A stretch of DNA of 64,000 nt from a virus, in IMG/VR virus record IMGVR_UViG_3300026512_000002, positions 62,001 through 126,000 of that record. The stretch is one strand, 5' to 3'. The notes under the pieces were generated by a model that worked only from the letters and a program-made list of their open reading frames with translations, was not told where the DNA came from and did no database searches. Below are positions 27,201 through 36,349 of the stretch, piece after piece. Made by a program: the position numbers and the translations under genes. Numbering within the stretch: position 1 is the stretch's first letter; each line of letters begins with the position of its first letter.

Positions 27201-28173
27201 AAAATTCTCTTTTAACAATACTGATTGGTTGCCTATAACTATAATTGGGATCTATAGTATTGTTTTTTATATCATACAATCTAACAATGAATGTTAATGA
27301 TACTAAATCGACATAAGCGATTAACATATATTTACCATCATCCGTAAAATAAATGTCATGTGAATCAGTTATAACAGCATTTTCATTTTCAAATAAATCT
27401 TTAATATTATCAAATAGATTATTTTGTTTAACAATACTAATATCTCCAGTAGAGGTTGTTTTTAATTTAATATAGTCACCAACACCTATACCATTTACCT
27501 GTGGTATTTTAATAGTATATTCATTATCTAGAATTTCTTTGATCATATTATTATCAATATATGATGTGATTTCACTTTTTTTAATATAATTATTTAAAAT
27601 ACTATCTATTTCCAATTTAGTATAAGTTTGTAAAGAAACATCACTAATACTGTTGGCTAATTCGGATTTAATAATATCAACTTCTTCTTTTGTATAATAG
27701 TTTTCTAAATCATTAAATGTTATAAAATTAGCATTAGGGTTTATGAGTACTTGAATTTTTGAGGAATCACCATTTAATATAAGTATATTGAATTTAATAA
27801 CAAAGCTTTTAGAAGCACCTTCTGCTATATAGTCAGGTTTATATGATTCTGGAAATTCTGCAGCGGCAATCATTACATCACCAGGTACACTTTCTCTATG
27901 AGCAAGTATTCCTATTTCTCTTAAAGTAAAACCGTTTCCACTTAAATCTAAAACAGAAACATCTATATTAGCAACAATTTCAATTATATTATCATTGATA
28001 GTTACACTAGTGGTATTGGTTCGATATATTTCATTATTGAGCATATTGGATGCTGGAGTTGGTGGAATACTACTGTCACCAATAACCATTTTATCTATAA
28101 TTATTTTTTCTGAAGTTATGGTATTGGCTATCAATACTCTACCATCATTTGTTAAAAATCCAGAAAACCCCAT
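24259..28173 (-). CDS. Large tail fibre protein, 1304 aa
   Basis: The N-terminal about 150 residues match the phage tail-collar fibre layout: MGFSGFLTNDGRVLIANT, a MVIGDSSIPPTP segment, NNEIYRTNTTSV and FTLREIGILAHRESVPGDVMIAAAEFPE. A linker YYTKEEVDIIKSE near residue 172 is the usual fibre coiled-coil entry. The remaining 1100 residues are beta-rich and Tyr/Asn/Asp-rich, a probable shaft and receptor-binding region with WDIMRHGYML-type aromatic segments but no evident enzyme site. CGGAGGTATAA precedes the ATG. First gene of the 23211-28173 fibre operon. Confidence 0.85.
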   Translation of the reverse strand: MGFSGFLTNDGRVLIANTITSEKIIIDKMVIGDSSIPPTPASNMLNNEIYRTNTTSVTINDNIIEIVANIDVSVLDLSGNGFTLREIGILAHRESVPGDVMIAAAEFPESYKPDYIAEGASKSFVIKFNILILNGDSSKIQVLINPNANFITFNDLENYYTKEEVDIIKSELANSISDVSLQTYTKLEIDSILNNYIKKSEITSYIDNNMIKEILDNEYTIKIPQVNGIGVGDYIKLKTTSTGDISIVKQNNLFDNIKDLFENENAVITDSHDIYFTDDGKYMLIAYVDLVSLTFIVRLYDIKNNTIDPNYSYRQPISIVKREFSFTDTSAPNNIQQFQALSIRNVKILKYDNGFIVFYDFIPQYLDDVKGRTYDNILKVINLSNIDYNTPSNSIGLLKHKTLLTTAVNYTNNDYYNDKKFTGLRKYTINTDNDDPIIVVSTEEHRTNYNDDVNSKNYYNNHTSFTVMYIDNTNDIVITDQEQVLNTDILPISDLLYVGNNKYAAITTTHGDISNVSDIEYRRIFHNTNINNKTLSDLSNKIVIFSIDSVSKTLNVNSYDDIGGLFDTTTSNYSTKLYQLTDTYFLSSYVKVKYGMLLGEYKTSVALNILASDPVDGLRVVGSSTIINYPDDRFILNTKNELNVSENFETDNVVITNNISSCEYNQPNGDIIRHFNWDIMRHGYMLSMVADNTSYDTEYHNSIKLFSNGEIPTSLTNAGVFISGVHIDLFIYHGNNDPHIIEVDLSSIDADLDHVADKITADVYNKTGCADPSIDNNDFKAIYINNNDENILEISYANPRIYHHSSNTSYNTAMSLCVICDNNDNNNLGNYIFNKDYHNYYISENVYLSDCDSGAVTYIDGAQLYLIVPFNPDIRLYTNYNDNPTATNTYLMTFNIYDTLNPSTIMYHGAIRKYDVPIIPGLTIDNILLPIKYNASYTYRYKHNTLPVRNMSNLIDFNLPLCPYLKADLRRYGYITDLVDIQWSLYKFKHSITDGGFDMFNYTSEYNTNYHSDFDTFNSSAKNMNRIGFINFSNYNRTGNDNYSDLYIYMKHNDPSVSLNSILLLNIKHDGTNFKITDNDFMIIDDKRNCVISEQLNAVPLIPEDMIEGYLEQIDSSNLQVTTHSMFYKEIDINLIKGFGVYKTWANLAGEMMVYSKGMSKAMTTIPYDRSENTECNIPWLDGELYTSLFYNTVDFDPEHNIGLVDHVEGTDFVIRLKSKKIHLDNSRYDSWSPNTIYYMDNNGRNGSSTLYYTKDKTDIVNTSRLLSLIDEGEFIEIPPLFNKVKAYRNEIFSQTPIMLTDIR

Positions 28174-28268
28174 TTATACCTCCGAAAAAAAATATTGTTA
28201 TTATACATATGTTGAATAGCGTTATCAAGTCAAAACAATCTATTAATAATTTTAAATGAGGTGATGTT

Positions 28269-28535
28269 GTGAATGATTTGTTATGGTGTGTTATAGAAAT
28301 TAATGGGTTCGATGGTATGGTTAGAAGGTATTATAGACAGAAATCTAAAGATAAATATAAAATACCTGGACAATCAAAATGGTATTTTGATAATGAATAT
28401 GATGCTAAAACAGCACTAAGTCTACTAAACATGAAAGATTTAAATAAAAATTATGCTAAATCTTTCAATAATTTTATTGTTGAAAAGTCCGTATATAAGA
28501 TAAGTGGTGGTGATTTACACGAATATTTATTATAA
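28269..28535 (+). CDS. Hypothetical small protein, 88 aa
   Basis: GTG start at 28269 after TGAGGTGATGTT. The product starts MNDLLWCVIEINGFDGMVRRYYRQKSK and has a basic middle and an acidic end; no domain recognised. Divergent from the large fibre gene and followed by an EGF-like lipoprotein gene with its own leader. Confidence 0.6.
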   Translation: MNDLLWCVIEINGFDGMVRRYYRQKSKDKYKIPGQSKWYFDNEYDAKTALSLLNMKDLNKNYAKSFNNFIVEKSVYKISGGDLHEYLL

Positions 28536-28594
28536 TTTTAAATATATATTACAATAATAGATGTTTATTATTAATTAATTTTTTAGGAGGAAAT

Positions 28595-29593
28595 ATGAAA
28601 ACATTATTTAATTTATTATTGGTAGTATCATTATTTATTATTAGTTGTGGTGAGAGCGTTACAACAACTGATAATAACCATCAAGCTGAACCACAAGAAA
28701 ACAATGTCTGTGTAGAGGGAGATTGTGGAGGACATGGTGTATGTTATATTGAAAATACTAAACCAATATGTGTCTGTGATGAAGGATATGTATTTTTTAA
28801 AGGGTATTGTGTAGAACATAAAGAACCTTCAACATGTGATAACATACAATGTGATGAAGGTTCATATTGCGTAGATCTAGGGTCAACATATACTTGTGAA
28901 TGCAAGGTTGGTTATCATTCTGATGATAATAATGTTTGCGTAAAAAACGCAACATGTTTAGATACAACATGTGATGTTAATAAACATTGTATAGTTGTTG
29001 ATTATGAAAACACTAAATGTGTATGTGATAATAGTTATGTAGAACACGATGGAGAATGTATATCTGTGAACAATGATCCATGTGTAAACAACCCATGTAT
29101 AGAAGATAACACTATATGTAGTAGAATTGATGAATATAGATATAATTGCGATTGTGCACAGGGTTATGAAAAAGATCTAAATAATAATTGTGTGGAAATA
29201 TGTGAACCATACATAAATGAATGGTCACCTGATAGAATTGGAAATATAGTATCTATTAAATATATACACAATATCATATGTAGTGAAAGATATACTGTTG
29301 TAAAAGAATTTGATATTAGTAATAGCGATAATGTTTTTATTAGCGACCAGATCTCTATAAACATATATACTAGTACTAGCAATATAACTGATCAACAGTA
29401 TTTAGATACATATATTTTAGTAACTTTAGATGGTATACCAGAACCTATACGAGTTCAAAGCGATTATCCAGGCAATATAAATTTTCATTTTGACAATCCT
29501 GATAATAGACCTATTGTTAAAATAGAATGGTATATTATTAATATTGTTAATAGGCCCGTATCATTTAGTTTGGGAATCTGTTTAGTCGACTAA
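28595..29593 (+). CDS. EGF-like-module lipoprotein, 332 aa
   Basis: Residues 1-18 are a lipoprotein signal with lipobox FIISC (lipidated Cys18). Residues about 36-200 hold four Cys6 modules of EGF type, with C.....GVC, CVCDEGYVF, CECKVGYHS and CDCAQGYEK phrases. The C-terminal 130 residues are a beta-rich domain with two Cys. The protein is predicted to be exported and anchored in an envelope, exposing the EGF repeats. EGF arrays are common in animals and in some predatory or complex bacteria and rare in phages, so it may derive from the host and alter the infected-cell surface. The start follows TTAGGAGGAAAT; a GGGGG hairpin terminates. Confidence 0.8.
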   Translation: MKTLFNLLLVVSLFIISCGESVTTTDNNHQAEPQENNVCVEGDCGGHGVCYIENTKPICVCDEGYVFFKGYCVEHKEPSTCDNIQCDEGSYCVDLGSTYTCECKVGYHSDDNNVCVKNATCLDTTCDVNKHCIVVDYENTKCVCDNSYVEHDGECISVNNDPCVNNPCIEDNTICSRIDEYRYNCDCAQGYEKDLNNNCVEICEPYINEWSPDRIGNIVSIKYIHNIICSERYTVVKEFDISNSDNVFISDQISINIYTSTSNITDQQYLDTYILVTLDGIPEPIRVQSDYPGNINFHFDNPDNRPIVKIEWYIINIVNRPVSFSLGICLVD

Positions 29594-29597
29594 CGCT

Positions 29598-29636
29598 ATT
29601 GGGGGTAATTCCCCCTTTTCTCTATTTTTTTAAAAT
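29598..29636 (+). terminator. Intrinsic terminator
   Basis: TGGGGG and CCCCC around TAATT, followed by a T-rich run, just after the EGF-like gene. Confidence 0.8.
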
Positions 29637-29667
29637 ACAATATTATAAACAAGTATATATTATATAT

Positions 29668-29697
29668 TTGACAACAACTATACATATATTGTATAGT
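29668..29697 (+). promoter_or_regulatory. Sigma70-like promoter for ssb
   Basis: TTGACA (29668-29673), an 18-base spacer and TATAGT (29692-29697) lie 28 bases before the ssb start codon. A TATATATTA motif is just upstream. Suggests host-polymerase (early) transcription; AT richness makes chance matches common, so confidence is moderate. Confidence 0.5.
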
Positions 29698-29724
29698 ATA
29701 TTTCAACTATTTAAGGAGACCATT

Positions 29725-30231
29725 ATGGCAAGTGTTAACAAAGTAATTTTAATTGGAAGAGTAGGGAAGTATCCGGAAACCAAATTTGTAGGTAACGGAG
29801 AAGTTACCAATTTTTCACTAGCAACTAGTGAATATTTCACAAAAGATGGAGAACGTCATGAAAGAACAGAATGGCATAATATAATAATATGGAACAATAT
29901 GTCTAAAATGTATGCTCCTATGATACAAAAAGGAGCATTGGTGTATGTTGAAGGTAAACTTAAAACTGATAAATGGGTAGATGATACTGGTGTTAATAAA
30001 TATAAAACTAGTATCGTAGCCAATACATTGAGGTTGCTTGGAAGTAAACCTAATAATAGTGGTGGATATGCTCATCCACAAGATCAGTATAACAATAGTG
30101 CTGGTTCTGATAATGTGGATACTGATGATAAAAAAACTTTTAGCTATAAAACATACGGTAGTAACGCAACATCACCTACTAATCCAACACCTAATACACA
30201 GACATTATTAGAAGAGGATATCCCATACTAA
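29725..30231 (+). CDS. ssb: Single-stranded DNA-binding protein
   Basis: Start MASVNKVILIGRVGKYPETKF after AAGGAGACCATT; the longer frame from 29599 is leader. The bacterial SSB OB-fold is complete: GRVGKYPE, NFSLATSEYF, ERTEWHNIIIWN and GALVYVEGKLKTDKWVD (to about residue 105). A flexible Asn/Ser/Thr linker leads to the acidic tip LLEEDIPY, the element that recruits partner proteins. It protects ssDNA during phage replication and recombination. The coding DNA has several good hairpins (TTCACTAG/CTAGTGAA at 29814, ATGCTCC/GGAGCAT at 29912). Confidence 0.95.
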   Translation: MASVNKVILIGRVGKYPETKFVGNGEVTNFSLATSEYFTKDGERHERTEWHNIIIWNNMSKMYAPMIQKGALVYVEGKLKTDKWVDDTGVNKYKTSIVANTLRLLGSKPNNSGGYAHPQDQYNNSAGSDNVDTDDKKTFSYKTYGSNATSPTNPTPNTQTLLEEDIPY

Positions 30232-30245
30232 TATATTAACTGGTA

Positions 30246-30289
30246 AAATAGGCAATATTGATATATATTCATCAATATTGCCTATCTTA
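30246..30289 (+). terminator. Intrinsic terminator of ssb
   Basis: ATAGGCAATATTGAT pairs with ATCAATATTGCCTAT, a 15-bp stem, just after ssb. Confidence 0.8.
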
Positions 30290-30392
30290 AAGGAGGTCAT
30301 CACGGCAGCAATACTATGTGATGATTATTTATTTGTTTAATAAAAAATATAAATATACTATAAATTACTATAGTATGATATGTGAGGTAATT

Positions 30393-31040
30393 ATGAAAAA
30401 ATTGATAACGATTCATATTGGATTAATATTAATATTATTTATAGCACTATCCTGTGCCGGAGTATTAAATAACACCTATCAATATAAGAAGAAAAAACAT
30501 GTATATAAATATAAGATACATATTGCGCTTATATATAATATATATGAAAAAGCTGTGGTTAAAAAAATTAAACAGCGTATAATGAATAAAATAGCTGAAA
30601 AACGTAAGAAAATATTGAAAAAAATAAAATTAGATTTTTCGGTATTTTCAAAAAAAAATCGAAAAATTGTGAATGCTATATGTGCGCATGAAAGTAATGG
30701 TATACCTACGGCTATAGGTGATAGATTTAGTAAAAATAACTATTCTGTGGGATTATGTCAGATAAGATTGAAAACTGCTAAAGCTATTGTTAGCAAATTA
30801 CCTAAAAATAACATTTTAAGAATAAAATATGGTAAAGGTAATTTGAATGATATTAAGAAAATGTTATTAAATCCAATATATAATAAGTATATAGCTAATG
30901 TAATAGTATCTAAACTATATCGTTATCATAAAAATTGGAAACAAACAATAATATCATACAATACCGGTAGATGGGCTCGTAAAAAAATACGAGAAACTAA
31001 AGGTGTAATATATTTTAAAAATATTAGTAGGCATCTTTAA
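30393..31040 (+). CDS. Lytic transglycosylase (SLT-like) lipoprotein
   Basis: Start at 30393 (MKKLITIHIGLILILFIALSC) after GTGAGGTAATT; the frame upstream is leader. Residues 1-20 are a lipoprotein signal ending in the lipobox ALSC. After a basic linker, the C-terminal domain has ICAHESNG with the catalytic Glu near residue 99, then YSVGLCQIRLKTAK (the G..Q motif) and ISYNTGRW, as in family-1 soluble lytic transglycosylases. It should cleave peptidoglycan glycan strands in the periplasm or at the membrane, for lysis or wall remodelling. A lipid anchor on a phage lysis enzyme is noteworthy. Confidence 0.85.
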   Translation: MKKLITIHIGLILILFIALSCAGVLNNTYQYKKKKHVYKYKIHIALIYNIYEKAVVKKIKQRIMNKIAEKRKKILKKIKLDFSVFSKKNRKIVNAICAHESNGIPTAIGDRFSKNNYSVGLCQIRLKTAKAIVSKLPKNNILRIKYGKGNLNDIKKMLLNPIYNKYIANVIVSKLYRYHKNWKQTIISYNTGRWARKKIRETKGVIYFKNISRHL

Positions 31041-31043
31041 TTA

Positions 31044-31078
31044 AAAAAAAAGACTTGTAAATCAAGTCTTTTTTTTTA
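31044..31078. terminator. Bidirectional intrinsic terminator
   Basis: AAAAAAAGACTTG/CAAGTCTTTTTTT around a five-base loop. Sits between convergent genes ending at 31040 (+) and 31076 (-). Confidence 0.9.
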
Positions 31079-31990
31079 ATTCTTTTTATTAGCAGACAAC
31101 TCTTCCCATTTTGGGAAATTTGATTTATTATCGACAGCTAATGAGTTTAAATCATTTGATAGTTTATTCAGATATCTACTAGTCGCAACCATTTTATTTA
31201 AGTTAGATATTTTAACATATCCGTCTAAAACATTTTTAATTTGTTGAGCTTCTGGTGTTGATAGTTTAATATCGGAAATACGTGTGGATCTAATATTATT
31301 ATCACCACCAACTTGTTGACTAGCTCCAATAGATTTGTCTATAGTTTTTTTAGCTGCTCTAATTTCTGTTGTTTTTTGATCAGCATATTGGCGTAAAGTT
31401 GATATATCAGCTTTCATTATTCTCATGCGCTGAATGTTCATACTTCTATTATACAGTGTTTTAATCTTAGGTAATAATGTTGAAATTAAGCTAATATTAA
31501 ACACTTCTGTACTTTTGACCTCAGCTTTATCATTTTTACTCAATTTGAGACCCTCAGACACATTTTCATACATTTTATCAATACCTATGCCTTTAGACAG
31601 TGCTAGATCAAAAAGACTTAAAGCATCAAGTGATTCTATAAACACTGTTATATTAGCTTTTACATTATTTTTAATCAGATTATCTATATCACTTTCGTTA
31701 ATACTTTTATATATGTTATCATATACAATACTTTTAAGTGGATCTATAACAATATAGTCTTCAGACAATGTTTTTTCAATATTATCGCTAATTATTAAGC
31801 CAATATTTTCGGATATATCTTCCAACATTTTTTCATCTGAAAATGATTTAGATAAATTTTCATCTAACAGTTGCATTAAAATAGAATCCATAATGGGTGA
31901 CAGTTCTTCATTAAATGGTATATTTAAATCATTACGAACACCATTAAAGAATTTAAAAAAGTTATCATGTGCTAATTGGTAATTATTCAT
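31076..31990 (-). CDS. Hypothetical, probable virion protein, 304 aa
   Basis: Begins MNNYQLAHDNFFKFFNGVRND after AGAGGAATAAA. Mostly helical, with coiled-coil-like heptads around residues 180-230. Last of a three-gene minus-strand operon (31076-34796) with 20-30 bp gaps. No family recognised; virion or head-assembly role inferred from neighbours. Confidence 0.65.
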   Translation of the reverse strand: MNNYQLAHDNFFKFFNGVRNDLNIPFNEELSPIMDSILMQLLDENLSKSFSDEKMLEDISENIGLIISDNIEKTLSEDYIVIDPLKSIVYDNIYKSINESDIDNLIKNNVKANITVFIESLDALSLFDLALSKGIGIDKMYENVSEGLKLSKNDKAEVKSTEVFNISLISTLLPKIKTLYNRSMNIQRMRIMKADISTLRQYADQKTTEIRAAKKTIDKSIGASQQVGGDNNIRSTRISDIKLSTPEAQQIKNVLDGYVKISNLNKMVATSRYLNKLSNDLNSLAVDNKSNFPKWEELSANKKN

Positions 31991-32009
31991 TTTATTCCTC
32001 TAAAAAAAA

Positions 32010-32783
32010 TTATAAACTTCTTATATTAGTGCGGTTCTCGTTCAAAAAATATGTCTCAAACGGTCTTTTTAGTTTTAAATTAACATGTGTTACAATATTT
32101 TTAGCATCTTGTATAAAAGATATTGATTGTTTAATAACAGGTTTATTATTCGACTTAAGTATAGCAAATATTATTCCTACAAAACCAACACTAATACCTA
32201 ACACTCTAGCTAATGCTCCAAATTTTTTAACATCATCACTATCATATGTGTTTCCCATAATACTAGCAAAAGCTCCGGTTACAACGCTAACTCCAGTAGC
32301 TTTAAGAATATTCTCAATAGAAAATCCGGTGGTTGATAAATCTATTCTCAAATATTTATCAATTTTGGTTATTTCATACAACAATGCTTTTCTATCATAT
32401 TCTGTTGACATTGCATCGAACTTAGTTTTTATTTTATAAAAAAGCTTACCTATTCTTGGATCAACACTTTTTTTTTTAAAGAATGGTAACCTCATATCAT
32501 TAAATGTTAATTCATTTAAAATTTCCGGATCATTATACATATCCTTAGTTATATATAGTTCTTTTAAAATATCACCACATCCCTCTAGACCTAAACTTGT
32601 AGTGTTTTTAGAAACTTCTGATATTAGAAACATTAATTCATTTTCACTAATAGGTTCGCTTTTATCGATATAATCAGGGGTCAACGATGCTATTTTACCA
32701 TATATATAAGTAGACATTGGTTCATCCAAACCTTCATTTTTTTTTAAAAAATTTTCATACACGATTTCAAAATTTGTAAACAT
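32010..32783 (-). CDS. Hypothetical protein with membrane segments, 257 aa
   Basis: Begins MFTNFEIVYENFLKKNEGLDE. Residues about 165-215 contain two hydrophobic stretches (ILKATGVSVVTGAFASIMG and VLGISVGFVGIIFAIL), a helical hairpin that could insert in a membrane. The N-terminal 150 residues are soluble and charged. TAGGAGAATAGT precedes the start. Middle gene of the 31076-34796 operon. Confidence 0.65.
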   Translation of the reverse strand: MFTNFEIVYENFLKKNEGLDEPMSTYIYGKIASLTPDYIDKSEPISENELMFLISEVSKNTTSLGLEGCGDILKELYITKDMYNDPEILNELTFNDMRLPFFKKKSVDPRIGKLFYKIKTKFDAMSTEYDRKALLYEITKIDKYLRIDLSTTGFSIENILKATGVSVVTGAFASIMGNTYDSDDVKKFGALARVLGISVGFVGIIFAILKSNNKPVIKQSISFIQDAKNIVTHVNLKLKRPFETYFLNENRTNIRSL

Positions 32784-32813
32784 ACTATTCTCCTATAACA
32801 TATTAATGTTATG

Positions 32814-34796
32814 TTAAGCATCCATCTCATCATGGTACATTTTTTCAAACATATTAAACATATTTTCATCATAATATATTATGATATAATAGTTCATATT
32901 ATATATAGTATTTGTAATAGATAATATGTATGTATACCAGTTAAAGTCAAAATCAGCTATATTTATCTCATTAGTTCTATTGTATAGTTTAACTGTCATA
33001 AGTTCATTTATATCATTACCTTTAGTTAAAAAATAATTTATCACATTTTTTTTAGTAACAGGTATTTCGTTACTCAGATCAAGTGTATCTATCAAAGTAT
33101 TTATTTCAGTAGTAAAGGCATTATGATAGAAGACGCGTCTACCACTATCTATAAAATCCGGTAAACCTATAAAGGATGTATCCAAACCGATCATACCTAT
33201 GTCATCACCTAACATATCTATTGTAGAATATATTGACTTTAAATCCAATTTATCAACATGTTTATTATTTTTATGAGCATCCAATACCTTTTTAATAACA
33301 GCATCTAGTTCATTATCACCAATACTCAATATTCTAAATCTCAATGGATCATTTGCTTTAATACTATTTTCTAAACTCGTAACATCTATATACATAATAT
33401 CGTTGCTAAAAGTAGGTGATAATAAATGTAATTTATTATCATTCTGAGCATCGCTAATAGCAATATCTCTTTCTATTCGTAATTCATAATCTCTATTCCT
33501 ATCGATAGCATAATCATATATATCGGGATCTGATAATTCTAACCTTTCAGTATTATCAAAAATAATCAGTCTTTTATATTTATCATCATATTTGTTATAA
33601 ACACTTAATGCATCTAAATCAATTAAATAACCGGCAACGTTTCTATCATCAACTGATCCAATATCGGATAAGTGTTCATTTATAATATCTTTAACATTAT
33701 CCATAAAATTATTAAATGTTGAATAGTCTATAGCTTTTCTTAAATCACCCAACATGAACGAATAGTCAGATTCATTCATAAATGCTGTAAGCTTATCAAA
33801 CAATGATTTATATCTAGGATCAGATATTAATTCAAATAAATCATAATCAATATCATTATGTTCCGGATGCTCAACATTATAATCACTAACATTTATAAAT
33901 ATATTTTCTATCAAATCTTTAATTTTAACAACATCATATTTGGTATGATCTTTATTATTCATAAGTTTAATAAATAATGCTAATTGCTTATATTTTTTTA
34001 TTAAAAAGGAATCGTTGGAAACAGATAACCTAAATGATGTTGGTACAAATAACTCAGTATCTAGATGCATATTTATTAGGTTATCACCAATTCTAGCTCT
34101 ATTTGTACCAGATGAATTAAAAGTTGGTTTACCACTAAACTTAGCCATGATATCACTAGCTACTGTTAACACAACATTTGTCTTACCGGTACTCGTGTTT
34201 AATTTTCTACTAAACATAACATCATTATTTCGATAAGTATTTAGATAATTAACAACAGTATTCACATTAGCCATATCCCTTATATTCCAATTATGTAAAC
34301 CCATTATTTTGTCAACTATTATATTGGGAACAGGTATACCGATATAGGGTGTATTTCCTGCTTGACTACTTAATATAAAAGGCCCTGTAAAATTAATTTT
34401 ATTAGTCAAATAATTAACAACATCATACATTTTAAGAGTTGTATCGACTTTTATTAAAATATCGAAAGTAACTTTAACCCTACTAAAATACGATTCAAGA
34501 ACCAATCCATTATCATAATCCTTGCTAACAACTACAGATGGTTTGATAAACTCGTGTTGTTCTAACATTAAATCATCTATATCATATTTAGGTTTAAATG
34601 AAATTGCTGGTAACTTATATTTTATAATTTTACCATTGTTTCTATTATATCTACTTACTGCTGTCAATCTAGTGTCCACATAAATGTGTTCAAAATAATC
34701 TTTAGGCATAACACCTTCGAAAAATCTCATAACATTAGCAGTTACACTACCTATAACATTACTTATAGTTGTGATAGGGCTTGTTTTAAGTTCCAT
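32814..34796 (-). CDS. Hypothetical structural-type protein, 660 aa
   Basis: Begins MELKTSPITTISNVIGSVTANVM. A beta-rich, Asp/Asn-rich protein with segments (YFSRVKVTFDILIKVDTTLKMYDVVNYL) common in baseplate or tail proteins, but not assignable. No clear ribosome site at the ATG. First gene of the operon; the divergent RNA-polymerase gene starts 130 bp away. Confidence 0.55.
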   Translation of the reverse strand: MELKTSPITTISNVIGSVTANVMRFFEGVMPKDYFEHIYVDTRLTAVSRYNRNNGKIIKYKLPAISFKPKYDIDDLMLEQHEFIKPSVVVSKDYDNGLVLESYFSRVKVTFDILIKVDTTLKMYDVVNYLTNKINFTGPFILSSQAGNTPYIGIPVPNIIVDKIMGLHNWNIRDMANVNTVVNYLNTYRNNDVMFSRKLNTSTGKTNVVLTVASDIMAKFSGKPTFNSSGTNRARIGDNLINMHLDTELFVPTSFRLSVSNDSFLIKKYKQLALFIKLMNNKDHTKYDVVKIKDLIENIFINVSDYNVEHPEHNDIDYDLFELISDPRYKSLFDKLTAFMNESDYSFMLGDLRKAIDYSTFNNFMDNVKDIINEHLSDIGSVDDRNVAGYLIDLDALSVYNKYDDKYKRLIIFDNTERLELSDPDIYDYAIDRNRDYELRIERDIAISDAQNDNKLHLLSPTFSNDIMYIDVTSLENSIKANDPLRFRILSIGDNELDAVIKKVLDAHKNNKHVDKLDLKSIYSTIDMLGDDIGMIGLDTSFIGLPDFIDSGRRVFYHNAFTTEINTLIDTLDLSNEIPVTKKNVINYFLTKGNDINELMTVKLYNRTNEINIADFDFNWYTYILSITNTIYNMNYYIIIYYDENMFNMFEKMYHDEMDA

Positions 34797-34874
34797 TATA
34801 TTACCATTATAAAGTGTTTATTAATATGTTTACTTTTATAATATATGGTTAGTTATATAATTTAATAATGTTTC

Positions 34875-34904
34875 TTGACACAACTTGTTAATATATGGTA
34901 TTCT
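34875..34904 (+). promoter_or_regulatory. Sigma70-like promoter for the beta' piece
   Basis: TTGACA (34875-34880), 18-base spacer with TTAATATATGG, TATTCT (34899-34904), 25 bases before the ATG at 34930. The -10 is imperfect. Confidence 0.4.
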
Positions 34905-34929
34905 TTTACGTATTTTATAAGGGGTTGTT

Positions 34930-36258
34930 ATGGGTAAACAAATAGTATTCGCAAATATGCTCAAGAAAGAGATGAATGGTGCGAAAGTTATCAGATCTCC
35001 AAAAATGATTGATGACAAAGGCAATTTTACAGATGATGGTATATTTAGCAGATCTATTTTTGGAACATTGCATAAATCATCATATTCATGTAAATGTGGT
35101 GAAATTACTGGTAAGTTCATGGAGGGTATAGTATGTGATAAATGTAAAACAAAAGTAATAGATGAAACACACTACGGTAAAACTGGTTGGATTTCATTAG
35201 ATGATTATAGGATCATACATCCAGTTTTATATAATTTTATAGCTAAGATTGCACCTATAGAGAAAATTATAAGTAAAAATAATGTGAAGAAAATTAAATA
35301 TAGTGGTATTGGTTTAGATCAATTTAGATTAAACTTTAAAAAGATATTAGATTTTTATTATAATAAAAATAAAAATAAAAAAAGAAAAAAAATAGATAAA
35401 CATTATAAGATCATTATAGATAATATGGATAAAATTTTTATAGACAAAATATTTATAATGGATATATCATTACGTATAGCTGTGATAAAAAACAATATGT
35501 TAAAATATGATGATATAAATATAATGTATAATAATATATTGCGTTCATTAAAAGACATAGATAAACCTGGTGTTATAGATGATGTTAAGAAGAACTTAAT
35601 ATTTGATGTCCAAATGATATATAATAACATCTACAAATATGTCGTGAAAGCTATATCCGGTAAAAGTGGTATGACCAGAAAATTTTTATTGGGAGCTAGA
35701 ACAAATTTTTCATCTAGATCTATAATTGTTCCAGGATTACCAGATCATAAAATTGATGAAGCCCATATACCATATATAACTTTTCTAGAATTATTTAGAT
35801 ATCATATAATACATCTACTTGTTAAAGAATTAGGATATGACCATATGGAAGCTCAAAAAAGAATATGGAAAGCTATGTTGGTGTTTGATGAAAAATTGTA
35901 TAATTTAGCAACTAAAAAATTGATAGTTGATAGAAATACTATGATAATTCTAAATAGAAATCCAACAATAGCTGTAGGAAGTATTATGGGATTAAGAATA
36001 GGTAAAGTTAAAAAAGATATAAAAGATTATACCACTAGTATACATAATAACATTTTGCCAGTATTAGCAGCAGATTATGATGGAGATGTTTTAAATATAA
36101 TACTTATGATAGATGATAAGTTTGGTGATTGGCTAACTCCTTTAAAACCTAGTAATTTAATAATAGATGTTAAAACTGGTCATTTTAATAGTTCATTTTC
36201 ATTAAAACATGATAGTATTACTGGTTTATACACTTATCTAAATCAAGAACACGCGTAA
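34930..36258 (+). CDS. RNA polymerase beta' subunit, N-terminal piece
   Basis: 442 residues matching the first third of bacterial beta'. DDGIFSRSIFG (about 35-45) precedes a zinc ribbon with Cys54, Cys56, Cys69 and Cys72 in the native CxC-CxxC spacing. RTNFSSRSIIVPG lies near 257 and LNRNPTIAVGSIM near 345. The metal-binding loop reads AADYDGD (Asp382, 384, 386), i.e. NADFDGD with N to A and F to Y. The protein stops soon after, at the GLYTYL equivalent of GLY.(L/M)T, so bridge helix and trigger loop must be in another polypeptide not in this window. This is the split architecture of jumbo-phage polymerases. Confidence 0.92.
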   Translation: MGKQIVFANMLKKEMNGAKVIRSPKMIDDKGNFTDDGIFSRSIFGTLHKSSYSCKCGEITGKFMEGIVCDKCKTKVIDETHYGKTGWISLDDYRIIHPVLYNFIAKIAPIEKIISKNNVKKIKYSGIGLDQFRLNFKKILDFYYNKNKNKKRKKIDKHYKIIIDNMDKIFIDKIFIMDISLRIAVIKNNMLKYDDINIMYNNILRSLKDIDKPGVIDDVKKNLIFDVQMIYNNIYKYVVKAISGKSGMTRKFLLGARTNFSSRSIIVPGLPDHKIDEAHIPYITFLELFRYHIIHLLVKELGYDHMEAQKRIWKAMLVFDEKLYNLATKKLIVDRNTMIILNRNPTIAVGSIMGLRIGKVKKDIKDYTTSIHNNILPVLAADYDGDVLNIILMIDDKFGDWLTPLKPSNLIIDVKTGHFNSSFSLKHDSITGLYTYLNQEHA

Positions 36259-36349
36259 TTATAAATTAAAAAAAAAACTATTGAAAAAAAAATATTATAA
36301 AAACTTGCAATCATACCAATTAATATGATAATATGTCTATAATCACCTC

